Assembly (NCBI RefSeq): GCF_001866055.1
Contig: NZ_MLQS01000014.1
Span: 69,629 to 133,628, forward strand
From: Anaerobacillus alkalidiazotrophicus
GTDB lineage: Bacteria > Bacillota > Bacilli > Bacillales_H > Anaerobacillaceae
Direction of reading: 5' to 3'
Length of the DNA: 64,000 nt
In this document: piece by piece, positions 26,005 to 35,164 of the stretch
How positions within the stretch are numbered: position 1 is the first letter of the stretch
How the letters are laid out: the number at the start of each line of letters is the position of its first letter
Program-made: the position numbers and the translations under genes
Notes under the pieces: generated by a model
What the model was told of the DNA's origin: nothing
The model's input: the letters and a program-made list of their open reading frames with translations, nothing else
Database searches by the model: none

Positions 26005-26835
26005 ATGAAAATTAATAACAATATTCAAGCGTTAAACGCATACCGTAACTTAAGTTCAAATCAATTTAATACTTCAAAAAACCTAGAGAAGCTTTCTTCA
26101 GGATTAAGAATTAACCGTGCAGCAGATGACGCTGCTGGTCTTGCAATCTCTGAAAAAATGCGTTCACAAATCCGAGGTTTAAAACAAGCCGAAAGAAACG
26201 CACTTGATGGTGTATCATTAATTCAAACGGCAGAAGGGGCAATGCAAGAAGTACATTCCATGCTACAGAGGATGCGAGAATTGGCTGTACAGGCAGCGAA
26301 TGATACCTATGAGACTGAAGATAGAACTGCTATTAAGGCTGAAATGGACCAGTTAATTGATGAAATTGATGCAATTTCTGATAAAACAGAGTTTAACAAA
26401 AAGAAATTATTAGATGGTACTTATACAACTAATGGTCTAGAATTTCAGATTGGTCCTAATACCAATCAAAAGGTAACTCTTACAATTGCTAAAATGGATA
26501 CTGCAGCTACAGGTTTAGATATCGCAAAGGCGAATATTACTGTAAATTCACATGCCAATGCGGTAAGTTCTATTACTCGTATTGATGCAGCAATTACAAA
26601 AGTGTCGCAAAACCGTTCTAACTTAGGTGCTATTCAAAATCGTTTAGAACATACAATTAACAATCTACAAACGACTCATGAAAACTTAACAGCTTCTGAA
26701 TCTCGTATTCGTGATGCTGATATGGCACTTGAAATGACGGAATTTACTCGTAATAACATTATTAACCAAGCAGCAACTGCGATGCTTGCGCAAGCGAACC
26801 AATTACCACAAGGTGTACTTCAGTTATTACAATAA
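26005..26835 (+). CDS. hag: Flagellin
   Basis: 276 residues. Both conserved helical ends are intact: MKINNNIQALNAYRNLSSNQ and LEKLSSGLRINRAADDAAGL at the N-terminus; RIRDADMALEMTEFTRNNII and ending QANQLPQGVLQLLQ at the C-terminus. The variable middle is short, about 80 residues, so the filament surface domain is minimal. The strong RBS AAAGGGAG and the sigma-D promoter before fliS suggest high expression. A terminator follows. Confidence 0.97.
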   Translation: MKINNNIQALNAYRNLSSNQFNTSKNLEKLSSGLRINRAADDAAGLAISEKMRSQIRGLKQAERNALDGVSLIQTAEGAMQEVHSMLQRMRELAVQAANDTYETEDRTAIKAEMDQLIDEIDAISDKTEFNKKKLLDGTYTTNGLEFQIGPNTNQKVTLTIAKMDTAATGLDIAKANITVNSHANAVSSITRIDAAITKVSQNRSNLGAIQNRLEHTINNLQTTHENLTASESRIRDADMALEMTEFTRNNIINQAATAMLAQANQLPQGVLQLLQ

Positions 26836-26865
26836 TTATTTTACTACCTAGAATAAGCTCTTCTT

Positions 26866-26901
26866 AAAAGAGGTAAGATCCTTATGGTCTTACCTCTTTT
26901 T
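26866..26901 (+). terminator. Terminator of fliS-hag
   Basis: Perfect arms AAAAGAGGTAAGA and TCTTACCTCTTTT with a T-run. Confidence 0.93.
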
Positions 26902-26981
26902 AAAGGTTATTTCCTTAACCGTATTTGCTAATGAAATTATGATATAATCAATAATAATCTAAAGCTAAAGTGGTGAAATGT

Positions 26982-27419
26982 ATGGACGTACAAAGAGTTG
27001 GACGTGCTAGTTTAAATAAAGCAGAAGCAAAAAAGACAGGACCTCAAGCCAGTGTCTCTTTCTCGGAATTAATGCAAAAGGGGCGTGATGAACAGGCCTA
27101 TGCAAAATTGAATAAATTAATGGAAAAAATCGACGATCAAGGGAAAGTATTAGCTGAAAGTCGGACAGTTGATGAATTGCGCAAATACAAGGCTCTCGTT
27201 AAGGAGTTTATGGAAGATGCCGTGAACCTGGGACTAAGTCTTGAAGAAAAAAGAGGCTTTAATAGACGTGGACGTACAAAGATTTATAAGATTGTAAAAG
27301 AGGTTGATCGGAAACTTCTTGATTTAACGGATGCTGTCTTAAAAAAAGAAAAAAAAGGTTTAGAAATTCTAGATATGGTTGGGGAAATCAAGGGGCTAAT
27401 TGTAAATATATATGCTTAA
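26982..27419 (+). CDS. yaaR: YaaR family protein (DUF327)
   Basis: About 145 residues with VSFSELMQKGRDEQAYAKLN, FMEDAVNLGLSLEEKRGFNR and RTKIYKIVKEVDRKLLDLTD, characteristic of DUF327/YaaR. The family is helical, cytosolic and of unknown function. The ATG at 26982 has AAAGTGGTGA just upstream; the frame opens slightly earlier at 26970. In B. subtilis yaaR is at another locus, so its place behind hag is a point of interest. Confidence 0.85.
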   Translation: MDVQRVGRASLNKAEAKKTGPQASVSFSELMQKGRDEQAYAKLNKLMEKIDDQGKVLAESRTVDELRKYKALVKEFMEDAVNLGLSLEEKRGFNRRGRTKIYKIVKEVDRKLLDLTDAVLKKEKKGLEILDMVGEIKGLIVNIYA

Positions 27420-27430
27420 AACACTATAAT

Positions 27431-27467
27431 GAGAGGGGACTGCGTCGAACAAAGCAATCCCCTTTCT
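27431..27467. terminator. Convergent terminator between yaaR and the DUF4236 gene
   Basis: AGGGGACTGC against GCAATCCCCTTT, able to act on both strands. The minus-strand gene ends at its edge. Confidence 0.75.
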
Positions 27468-28711
27468 TACTCTTCTGTTGGCTCGTAAGGTTCAATTTCC
27501 TTAAAAATACATGTTTTTGTGACGTCAATTTTTGGGCGGAAATTTTCAAATGCAGCTATTGGATGTACGTCTAACATATTTAATGAATATAATATTTCCT
27601 TGTCTACTTTAAGACTATAAATATATTGATCATCAACATGTCCGGTTGCTTTATTTTGAATTTGTGTATAGCCAGAAATGATGATTGTTTCACAAGTTGG
27701 TAGTAGTGAAAATACATAAGAGCATAAATATAGTGCAGTCCCACCAATCATAATTGCATAATGTTCACGCATTTCCCTTTGAGATTTTTTTTGTACTTTT
27801 AGTTTTCCAGACTTTAATATGGATGCTTTTGTTAATGGAATTTCTTCCATGGTTGGTAAATCAACATCAATGCAAGCGGTGATACTAGATAATATATCAA
27901 ATGAAACATTGGTATCGAGAGGGAAATCTAGTTCTGCTAGAAAAATTTCAAGCCAAAGCTTCATGTTATTAGCATCACCATTAATAACTTTTTCTACTTG
28001 TGATAAACGGTGAATTTTTTCTTCTTCATATTCTTCTTTTGCTTGGTTATACTGCTTCATTTCAATATTAAATTGAGCAGAAGCCTCTATTTGAATTTTT
28101 CCCAGAAATTTTTTGCGATTTGTTGGTATAATTAAGCTTAACTTCTCAAGAAAATTTAAATTTTCTTCAAATTCAGCCTTTAATTCTTCAAAAATTTCTT
28201 CTTGGTTTGGTAGTAGTACGTGTAAGGAGATAGTTTCTATTGCTAAATCTCTTAGTTGTTCGGGAGAGCGTTTTGGTAGGATTTCTTTATGAAGTTGTAG
28301 TAATTTTGTCGTCTGCTCATTGATTTCTTGTTCTTTCTGTTCATAAAGTTTTTGAATATCATCGCGAAATTCCCGTTTAATTTCCTGTTCAATAGTTGCA
28401 GGAACTCTCTGATCATCTTCGTCAACAAAAACTAAGGAATAGGATTGTTTGTCATATTTTAAAGAGACTGTTTTAGGCATGTTTTTTACGTCTGTTTGAT
28501 ACCAAGTGTTTGAGGGACGTCCAGTTGATTTGTTTAACTTTGTGCGATAAGACAATCCACTACCTGGAATTCCTACATTACCATATAATCCACGGCGTCC
28601 AACCGTCACAGAAGCCCCTTTCCTACCAATTGAGGTACTTACACCTCGTTTACTAATATTTAAACGTAATCCCGGTGCTACTTTTACTCGTTTTTGAAAT
28701 CGAAAACTCAT
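27467..28711 (-). CDS. DUF4236-domain protein with long helical region
   Basis: 414 residues. The first 60 are a DUF4236 domain: MSFRFQKRVKVAPGLRLNIS then SIGRKGASVTVGRRG and YGNVGIPGSGLSY. A 150-residue charged, coiled-coil-like stretch follows, then a mixed C-terminal region with KSQREMREHYAIMIGGTALY. Function unknown. ATG at 28711 has AGGAG 8 bases upstream; the open frame extends three codons further. DUF4236 proteins often sit in accessory DNA, and the neighbourhood here is rich in pseudogenes. Confidence 0.8.
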   Translation of the reverse strand: MSFRFQKRVKVAPGLRLNISKRGVSTSIGRKGASVTVGRRGLYGNVGIPGSGLSYRTKLNKSTGRPSNTWYQTDVKNMPKTVSLKYDKQSYSLVFVDEDDQRVPATIEQEIKREFRDDIQKLYEQKEQEINEQTTKLLQLHKEILPKRSPEQLRDLAIETISLHVLLPNQEEIFEELKAEFEENLNFLEKLSLIIPTNRKKFLGKIQIEASAQFNIEMKQYNQAKEEYEEEKIHRLSQVEKVINGDANNMKLWLEIFLAELDFPLDTNVSFDILSSITACIDVDLPTMEEIPLTKASILKSGKLKVQKKSQREMREHYAIMIGGTALYLCSYVFSLLPTCETIIISGYTQIQNKATGHVDDQYIYSLKVDKEILYSLNMLDVHPIAAFENFRPKIDVTKTCIFKEIEPYEPTEE

Positions 28712-28828
28712 GCAAAACACTCCTATAATACGTTATATACTTACTATCGTACTAAAAATTCACATAATATTAAAGGGAGTTTTCACAAATTATTCAAAAA
28801 TATTATTTCGCTCGTTTATATGATAAAT

Positions 28829-28862
28829 AAAAAAGGCTAAAATTTATTAATAGCCTTTTCTA
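28829..28862 (-). terminator. Terminator downstream of the namA remnant
   Basis: AAAAGGCTA and TAGCCTTTT arms; on the minus strand the right arm is followed by TTTTTATTT. Confidence 0.75.
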
Positions 28863-28880
28863 AGATGGTAAGAAAGTATA

Positions 28881-28928
28881 ATTCCTTACTTGGAAAATGT
28901 CTAGCTACAGCGCCTTGCGCTTTTCTTG
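28881..28928. repeat. Family 2 repeat, collapsed copy
   Basis: The left end (TTACTTGGAAAATGTCTAGC then TACAGCGCC) is joined directly to the right end (TTGCGCTTTTCTT), so the whole interior is missing. Confidence 0.75.
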
Positions 28929-28973
28929 TTTTATGAAGATATATATTTAGTTAATACGTATTATTGTTGTCTA

Positions 28974-29336
<363 letters not shown>

Positions 29337-29369
29337 TTACCTCTAATAAATTCCTGTCTTTAAATATAT

Positions 29370-29400
29370 AAAAAAGAAGGCTTAATCGCCTTCAAAAAAT
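29370..29400 (-). terminator. Terminator of cbpB
   Basis: GAAGGC and GCCTTC arms; on the minus strand the hairpin is followed by a T-run. Confidence 0.75.
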
Positions 29401-29409
29401 TTTTGTAGA

Positions 29410-29865
29410 TTAATCTAAAGATTTTCTTTGAAATAACTCTTGATTTAAATAAACAAGTAAAGAGCGTCTCGTTAAAATCCCTTTAAGAGAGTCGTTAGAG
29501 TCTGTCATACAAATAAATGGATTGTTTATCGAGAGAGCAAGTGCCTTTGCAAATGTGTCTTTCATTTCCATAGTGGCTATTTTTAATTCCATAACGTCAG
29601 ATACTTTAAAGTCATGGAGGCGGTCTAGTTCAATTCGCTCTAGCCCAAGAATGGAATCTAAAATGAGTGCTTTACTAATAACGCCGTTAAGTTTTGAATC
29701 TTTGTCTAATACAGGAATGGCGGTGTAACCAGATTTAACTAGGACTAATAGTGCATGCTCTAAGCTATTGTTTAAATGAACATGTGCTACTTTTTCGATA
29801 GGAATGATTAAACTCTTTATAGTTTCATCCAAAAACGTACAATTTTTTAAATCTTCTCTTTTCAT
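29410..29865 (-). CDS. cbpB: Cyclic-di-AMP-binding CBS protein CbpB (DarB/YkuL)
   Basis: 151 residues forming two CBS motifs. EKVAHVHLNNSLEHALLVLV and KSGYTAIPVLD match B. subtilis YkuL (DarB) almost residue for residue, as do ILGLERIELDRLHDF and ILTRRSLLVYLNQ. DarB/CbpB binds c-di-AMP and, when ligand-free, activates the (p)ppGpp synthetase Rel and, in B. subtilis, pyruvate carboxylase. The upstream RBS is weak. It is a single gene beside the namA remnant. Confidence 0.92.
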   Translation of the reverse strand: MKREDLKNCTFLDETIKSLIIPIEKVAHVHLNNSLEHALLVLVKSGYTAIPVLDKDSKLNGVISKALILDSILGLERIELDRLHDFKVSDVMELKIATMEMKDTFAKALALSINNPFICMTDSNDSLKGILTRRSLLVYLNQELFQRKSLD

Positions 29866-30082
29866 AAGTTATCACGATCTTTTCGTCTAGAATTGTTAGA
29901 GTGTTGTATTTTTACTAAAAAAGTAGGCACGCACTCTAAGTCTATACTAGAAGTGAATAAAATTTTTGTCAACCTTAATTTGGAAGCGTATTCTTCGTGG
30001 TTTTCGGAAATTAAAATAGTAACTCATATTTTTACTAAGGTTTGGGCATACTACTAAAAAACTATTTAGTGGAGTGACTAAC

Positions 30083-30361
30083 ATGCATACAAAGAATACT
30101 GTGAAATATGTTTGTGAAAAGTATCCCTCAGGTAATACTTATTATTTTAAACAAGAAATTATTACTCATGACTGTTGGGATAACCTAGACTCGTTAGCAT
30201 GGTCAGCGCCGAGGCCAATCTCTAAAGCTACATACTTGAAGCAAAAAAAAGCAGGGTATAAAACTGAAATGAAATTTATTAATAAATTACCAGCAAAAGT
30301 TTATCAGCTTAAAAATAAAAGCCCTCATCAAGGGCAGTGTTTAGTATATGGAGAGAAGTGA
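30083..30361 (+). CDS. Small hypothetical protein
   Basis: 92 residues, not recognised. It is basic and aromatic-rich (YPSGNTYYFKQEIITHDCWD, then LAWSAP) with three cysteines and no membrane segment. The ATG at 30083 has TGGAG at good distance, while the frame also opens at GTG 30074, which overlaps the site. No operon partner is present. It sits alone between two minus-strand units. Confidence 0.6.
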   Translation: MHTKNTVKYVCEKYPSGNTYYFKQEIITHDCWDNLDSLAWSAPRPISKATYLKQKKAGYKTEMKFINKLPAKVYQLKNKSPHQGQCLVYGEK

Positions 30362-30369
30362 TTTAATTT

Positions 30370-31015
30370 TAATTTAGAAAATAAGCCATGTATATTTCGT
30401 CTTGGAATTGATTGTTAATACATAATTGATCATTTTAATCCCCTCAATAACAAATCCATATTTTTTATATAACTTTTTTCGCAATTACATTCTCGAAAAA
30501 AACAGTTAAGACAACTTTATGAACTTTGTGCTGTTTTGCCTACTCCAAAGTGTATTCCATTTACTATCAATACCTTTTCCTTGACCTTCGTTTGAAAGCC
30601 ATGTTCGAAAAACAGCAACATGTCGTTTCATTTCTAAGTCTCCACGAATAGACGTGCTATGCCAATAACGTCACGTTCTAATTAATGACGATATCCATAT
30701 TTTCATATTTATCCCACTCTTAAGGGGTAGTAAGACCCCAACCTCAAAACATAAGAAAATCGAGAAGTTTAGGTGGGGGATTAACTGCCCCTAAAGGTCC
30801 GATATAGAATAACTAACAATCAGTGGGGATGAAGGAAAACCCCCACTGATTGAAGTTCAGCTTTATACATTTCATTAATAAAATCTATTTCTGCGTTTGT
30901 TGTTCTAACTGTTTCTTTTTGAATAAACTTCCCTTCAGAGACGATCTCTTTAGCCTTGGCAATAATGTTTGCTGCATCTGAAATTCTGCAGGGCGAATTA
31001 ATACGTTTAAATTAT
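30370..31015 (-). pseudogene. GNAT acetyltransferase remnant split by a repeat
   Basis: The N-terminal half reads IRPAE, then after a frameshift DAANIIAKAKEIVSEGKFIQ then KETVRTTNAEIDFINEM (30869-31010). Family 1 repeat copy C interrupts it. Beyond it lie VIGIARLFVET, KRHVAVFRTWLSNEGQGKGI and LYKKYGFVIEGIKMIN in different frames with stops (30370-30707). These are the acetyl-CoA loop and the C-terminal signature of GNAT enzymes. The gene is dead through insertion, frameshifts and nonsense codons. Its original substrate cannot be told. Confidence 0.75.
30708..30868 (+). repeat. Family 1 repeat, copy C (one hairpin deleted)
   Basis: Compared with the full copy at 54463 it lacks about 57 bases between GAATAACT and AACAATCAGTGG, joined at the shared AACT. 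Both outer ends are intact. It lies inside the GNAT remnant. Confidence 0.85.
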
Positions 31016-31066
31016 TTTTAGTTTTAAAGGATGAAGTAATTCAGTAGCTATTTTCATTTCATTTAT

Positions 31067-31867
31067 TTACTCTTGCCAAAAGTAATCTGGTTTTTTTTCT
31101 ATTTTAGTTTCTAAAAGGTGAGAGGCAGGAACAATTTTTATATTATCACTGACATTTTTTATAGCTTCCTTTACACCTTTTACTGTTGCGTCGCCTTTAA
31201 TACCAACATGGCCGATACCGATTGCTTGACCATTTTTTTCTGCAACTTTAATTAGTTTTTGCATTTGTTTATACACATGTCCGCTAGAAGAACGGGTATC
31301 ATCTAAAAAAATATCACGTCTTGCCCATGGAACGCCTAGTTCCTCAGCGAGTTGTGGAATTACTGATTTAGGATTCGTACCACTGTCAATAAAATATAAA
31401 TGATGTTCTTTTGCTGTCTCCATAATTATACGCATGATGTTTTCATCTTCTACAATTAATGAACCCATATGGTTATTTATCCCTTTAGCATGGGGAACAC
31501 TTTCTATTGCTTCAACGACACGATTTTTCACTTCTTCTAAAGAAAGGTCTTTCGTAATCGGTTTTGGTCCTAGCCATGAAGCCTTACCCTTTTTGGGTTG
31601 GAGCGGTAGATGGATCATTACTTCTAAGCCTAAATCGTGTGCTAACTCCGCTTGTAGCTTTGATTGGTCTAAAAAAGGCATGATTGCTACTGTAATAGGA
31701 ATTTCTGAGTCGAAAAAATCTTTTACTCCTTTAACATTTCCGCCAAAATCATCAATAATAATCGCTACTTTCACTTCCTCACTAATATTTTCAGCAAAAG
31801 TGGTTGTTATTGGAAAAAACATTGAATATGTAATAAGAAGCAGTATTGCAATTTTTTTTAAGTTCAT
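31067..31867 (-). CDS. Divergent polysaccharide deacetylase family protein (YibQ-like), secreted
   Basis: 266 residues. A signal peptide (MNLKKIAILLLITYSMFFPI) precedes a COG2861 domain. Conserved features include VAIIIDDFGGNVKGVKDF, VAIMPFLDQS, VMIHLPLQPK, GINNHMGS and FIDSGTNP. The Asp pair and His residues replace the classical NodB motif set. It probably acts on cell-wall carbohydrate, but no activity is firmly established for the family. The start at 31867 follows GGGGG; 16 extra upstream codons lack a binding site. Confidence 0.85.
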   Translation of the reverse strand: MNLKKIAILLLITYSMFFPITTTFAENISEEVKVAIIIDDFGGNVKGVKDFFDSEIPITVAIMPFLDQSKLQAELAHDLGLEVMIHLPLQPKKGKASWLGPKPITKDLSLEEVKNRVVEAIESVPHAKGINNHMGSLIVEDENIMRIIMETAKEHHLYFIDSGTNPKSVIPQLAEELGVPWARRDIFLDDTRSSSGHVYKQMQKLIKVAEKNGQAIGIGHVGIKGDATVKGVKEAIKNVSDNIKIVPASHLLETKIEKKPDYFWQE

Positions 31868-31935
31868 AATTTCGCCCCCGTTAATATTTCTCTTAAATAA
31901 TTTAACCAATTCCAATCTTTTTTATTGTAAAAATA

Positions 31936-31967
31936 GTAAAAGCGATCTAAAGTTAGATCGCTTTTAC
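31936..31967 (-). terminator. Inverted repeat between the deacetylase and tnrA
   Basis: AAAAGCGATCTAA and TTAGATCGCTTTT, perfect arms. It lies between tnrA and the deacetylase gene in a minus-strand run. Confidence 0.75.
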
Positions 31968-31998
31968 GTTCAGCCTATTCTTAAATGTAGGATTAAGT

Positions 31999-32055
31999 AA
32001 TAAAACTTTCAATCAGTGCAGGACGAGGAAAACCCCACTGATTGAAAGTTTTATT
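31999..32055. repeat. Family 1 repeat, terminal hairpin only (copy E), at the tnrA 3' end
   Basis: A 20-bp perfect stem, AATAAAACTTTCAATCAGTG against its complement, with a loop containing CAGGACGAGGAAAACCCC. It is a variant of the last hairpin of family 1. It overlaps the tnrA stop codon and could act as its terminator. Confidence 0.7.
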
Positions 32056-32356
32056 TTCTTAAGTTAAATGCAGCATTTAATTGACCACGAAGCATTCTTT
32101 CTCGAAGTTCTTCTTGTCGAAGTTTCTTTTGTTCCATTTTTCTTATTTCAAATGTTTGTAAACCATCCTCCATCTTATTTGCAATATCTACCAATCGCTC
32201 CACGTCTGTAAAGGAAAACTTACGAGTTCCGCCTTTTGAACGATCTGGAAAAATTAACTTCCGCTCCTCGTAGTAGCGAATTTGTCTTTCTGATAAACCC
32301 GTTAATTCACTCACTACCCCAATTGTTATCACTTTTTTATCTTTATAGGACGACAA
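32051..32356 (-). CDS. tnrA: Nitrogen regulator TnrA (MerR/GlnR family)
   Basis: 101 residues. [20 protein letters not shown] then [20 protein letters not shown] is nearly identical to B. subtilis TnrA. The end, [17 protein letters not shown], corresponds to the glutamine-synthetase-binding tail of TnrA rather than that of GlnR. TnrA activates nitrogen-scavenging genes when glutamine is low. The TTG at 32356 has AGGAG 9 bases upstream; the TTG at 32365 is too close to it. I see no clear TnrA site upstream. Confidence 0.9.
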   Translation of the reverse strand: MSSYKDKKVITIGVVSELTGLSERQIRYYEERKLIFPDRSKGGTRKFSFTDVERLVDIANKMEDGLQTFEIRKMEQKKLRQEELRERMLRGQLNAAFNLRK

Positions 32357-32620
32357 GTTTACCAACTCCTGTCTGTTACTTTTTATGATAAGTTTACTAT
32401 AGCATTATTTACAGATTATTTTTAAAATTTGTTAGATAATCTATCAAAGAAACGTTTGTTCGTGTTAGGGTTTCTCGAAATATTTCAACACTTATGTTAA
32501 TTTGGCTACCACTATTTTTGTGAATACTGTTGCTTCAAAGTGTGTCTAGTGATAAAATTTAAAATTATTAATTAATTTCATGGTCCTGAAAAAATTACAA
32601 TTAGAGGTGAATACGTAATT

Positions 32621-33991
32621 ATGAAGGTTTGTAAGTTTGGTGGAACATCTTTAGCTAGTGCAGAACAAATGAAAAAAGTGGCAAACATTGTTAGAGCAGA
32701 TATAGAAAGGAAAATTGTTGTTGTTTCAGCACCAGGAAAACGTTTTAAAGAAGATACTAAGGTTACTGATTTATTAATTTCATTAGCCGATACGGTCTTA
32801 ACAAATGGTGATGTAGAAGAAGCTTTACGCCTAGTTGTTAGTCGATATGAACAAATCGCTAACGAATTAAATTTACCACAGCAAGTTGTTACGATCATTA
32901 AGGATGATCTACAATCTAGAATTCAAGCGAAAGAAGAAGGAGACAAAGAGTTTGTAGACTTAATGAAAGCAAGTGGGGAAGACAATTGCGCTAAACTATT
33001 TGCATCATATTTACAGTCATTAGGTGTTGATGCACATTATGTTGATCCTAAAGAAGCTGGATTATTAGTAAGTAAAGAGTATGGTAATGCGCAAGTCTTA
33101 CCAGAAGCTTATGATAATTTAATGGAACTAAGAAACAAGGAAGGTATTTTAGTATTCCCTGGCTTTTTTGGTTATACTCACGAGGGAACTCTTGTAACAT
33201 TTCCAAGAGGTGGGTCTGACATCACGGGATCTATTGTTGCAGCTGGGGTTAAAGCTGAGCTATATGAAAACTTTACTGATGTTGATTCAGTTTATGCAGC
33301 TAATCCTAATGTAGTAAAGAATCCTGTTGAAATTAAAGAATTAACGTATCGTGAAATGCGTGAACTTTCATATGCTGGTTTTTCAGTGTTTCATGATGAA
33401 GCATTAATACCAGCATTTAAAAAAGGTATACCAGTGTGTATTAAAAATACAAATAATCCTTCCGCTAAAGGAACGATGATCGTTAGTGAGCGTAATTATA
33501 TGGTTAATCCAGTTGTAGGTATTGCAAGTGATTCTGGATTTAGCACAATTTATGTTCGTAAATATTTAATGAACCGTGAAGTTGGGTTTGGTCGACATCT
33601 GTTACAAATTTTAGAAGATGAAGGACTCTCATATGAACATATGCCATCTGGTATTGATGATACGTCCATTATACTTAGAGGCTCTCAACTGACACCAGAA
33701 ATCGAAGAAAGAATTGTTAAAAGAATTGAGACTGAGCTACATGTTGATGATGTTCATGTAGAGCATGATTTCGCTATGGTAATGATAGTTGGTGAAGGTA
33801 TGAGAAAAATGGTGGGTCTAACATCTAAAGCTACAACAGGTTTAGCTAGAGCAGGCGTAAATATTCATATGATTAACCAAGGATCTTCTGAAGTCAGTCT
33901 TGTATTCGGAGTAAAGTCGGTCGACGCAGATAAAGCTGTTAGTGAATTATATCTTGACTTCTTTTCAGACGTAAAAAGTCCAGTTCTTTAA
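32621..33991 (+). CDS. yclM: Aspartokinase III
   Basis: 456 residues. The kinase domain starts KVCKFGGTSLASAEQMKKV and contains FPRGGSDITGSIVAAGV and YENFTDVDSVYAANP. Two C-terminal ACT domains follow (YEHMPSGIDDTSIILRG; INQGSSEVSLVFGV). It phosphorylates aspartate in the lysine/threonine/methionine pathway. Length and lack of a fused second enzyme fit YclM (ThrD) of B. subtilis. No lysine riboswitch is recognisable upstream. The terminator overlaps the last codons. Confidence 0.92.
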   Translation: MKVCKFGGTSLASAEQMKKVANIVRADIERKIVVVSAPGKRFKEDTKVTDLLISLADTVLTNGDVEEALRLVVSRYEQIANELNLPQQVVTIIKDDLQSRIQAKEEGDKEFVDLMKASGEDNCAKLFASYLQSLGVDAHYVDPKEAGLLVSKEYGNAQVLPEAYDNLMELRNKEGILVFPGFFGYTHEGTLVTFPRGGSDITGSIVAAGVKAELYENFTDVDSVYAANPNVVKNPVEIKELTYREMRELSYAGFSVFHDEALIPAFKKGIPVCIKNTNNPSAKGTMIVSERNYMVNPVVGIASDSGFSTIYVRKYLMNREVGFGRHLLQILEDEGLSYEHMPSGIDDTSIILRGSQLTPEIEERIVKRIETELHVDDVHVEHDFAMVMIVGEGMRKMVGLTSKATTGLARAGVNIHMINQGSSEVSLVFGVKSVDADKAVSELYLDFFSDVKSPVL

Positions 33992-34006
33992 AGAACTGGT
34001 TTTTTT
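33980..34006 (+). terminator. Terminator of the aspartokinase gene
   Basis: CCAGTTCTTT and AAAGAACTGG, followed by T7. The left arm includes the last codons. Confidence 0.9.
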
Positions 34007-34057
34007 ACTTCAATTTAAAAATAGAATAAATTAGTGATAACGACCTCGAATTACAAC

Positions 34058-34891
34058 CTACTGAGATTTTCCTTTTTCATTGGATAAATTTATTATTAAC
34101 TGTTTTAACTCTCTTACTTCATTTTTTAATTCTGCTATTTGATCTGGTTCTTCCTCAGTATTAGCAGAGTCAGCTTTTTCCACATTACTTACAATGACAC
34201 CGATAAATAAGTTGAAAATTACGAAAGTACCAATGAGTACGAAGGAGACAAAATAAATCCACGACCAAGGTAATTCATTGAAAATCGGCCACATGACTCC
34301 ACTTGCCCATGACTCAAGAGTGACAACTTGAAATAATGTTAGTAAGGAAAGTTGAAGAGAACCAAAATATTCCGGTGCAACATCTGCAAAAAGCATCGTT
34401 CCAGTTACGGCAAAAATATAAAAGATAATGCTCATTAACAGCATAATATTCCCAAGTGCCGGTATTGTTAATAATAATGCGTCCACTAATTTTCGAAGGG
34501 AAGGTACTACAGAAATGGCCCTGAACACTCGAAGTACACGTAAAATGCGTAATACAGTAATAAAGTGAGCACCAACAAAAATGTGTCCAGCTGCTACAAT
34601 GATAAAATCAAACCAATTCCAACTGCTTCTGAAAAAATGACTAAGCTTTTTTTCTGCCATGATTCTTAATATGATTTCAAATGTAAAAATCCAAAGCAAT
34701 ACTTTATCTATCGTATTAAAAAGTACTTTATTAGATTTATAAATTGAAGGATATGTCTCCAAGCCAACAATAACCGCATTAATCATAATTAATGTGAGGA
34801 TTGCTCCTGTGAAATATTTATGGTTTACAAGATTGCTAATTTTTTGTTGTATATTGGGTTGTTTTTGTTCATTTGTCATCAGTTGTGACAT
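34058..34891 (-). CDS. ncbA: Voltage-gated sodium channel of the NaChBac family
   Basis: 277 residues with six membrane segments. The S4 voltage sensor TVLRILRVLRVFRAISVVPS has arginines every third residue (115-124). The pore contains TLESWAS at 191-197, the exact NaChBac selectivity filter, followed by WSWIYFVSFVLIGTFVIFNL (S6). The cytosolic tail is a leucine-heptad coiled coil (LKNEVRELKQLIINL) that makes the tetramer. In alkaliphilic Bacillus the channel feeds sodium to the flagellar motor and pH homeostasis. RBS GGAGG precedes the ATG. It is convergent with the aspartokinase gene. Confidence 0.95.
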   Translation of the reverse strand: MSQLMTNEQKQPNIQQKISNLVNHKYFTGAILTLIMINAVIVGLETYPSIYKSNKVLFNTIDKVLLWIFTFEIILRIMAEKKLSHFFRSSWNWFDFIIVAAGHIFVGAHFITVLRILRVLRVFRAISVVPSLRKLVDALLLTIPALGNIMLLMSIIFYIFAVTGTMLFADVAPEYFGSLQLSLLTLFQVVTLESWASGVMWPIFNELPWSWIYFVSFVLIGTFVIFNLFIGVIVSNVEKADSANTEEEPDQIAELKNEVRELKQLIINLSNEKGKSQ

Positions 34892-35130
34892 CTTTTTCCT
34901 CCAATCTTGATGAAAGTTGAAGCACCACTTTTTATTCTACTAAATTTTATTGGTAGATGGAATAATTTTTGAGAGTTTTACAGATTTTCTAGCTGTTGTC
35001 ATTAAATCTCAATTTAGAAAGTTATCTCGTCGTTGTTCATCAAGGAGCAGAGAAACGTTATATTTAAGCAAAATAAAAAGCGGAAGAGCATTTAGGGTGG
35101 ATGATAGGAAAAAGCTGCAAGTTTGTATAC

Positions 35131-35162
35131 AAAAAAAGCTGAGTTAACCTCAGCTCTTTTTT
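35131..35162 (+). terminator. Hairpin with T-run
   Basis: AGCTGAG and CTCAGCT arms with TTTTTT behind. No confident gene reads into it on the plus strand. Confidence 0.7.
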
Positions 35163-35164
35163 AT

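Noticed and set aside
34950..35147. A 65-codon TTG frame upstream of the 35131 hairpin
   Set aside because: No binding site; composition and product are not protein-like enough to call a gene. The hairpin may end an unseen transcript.
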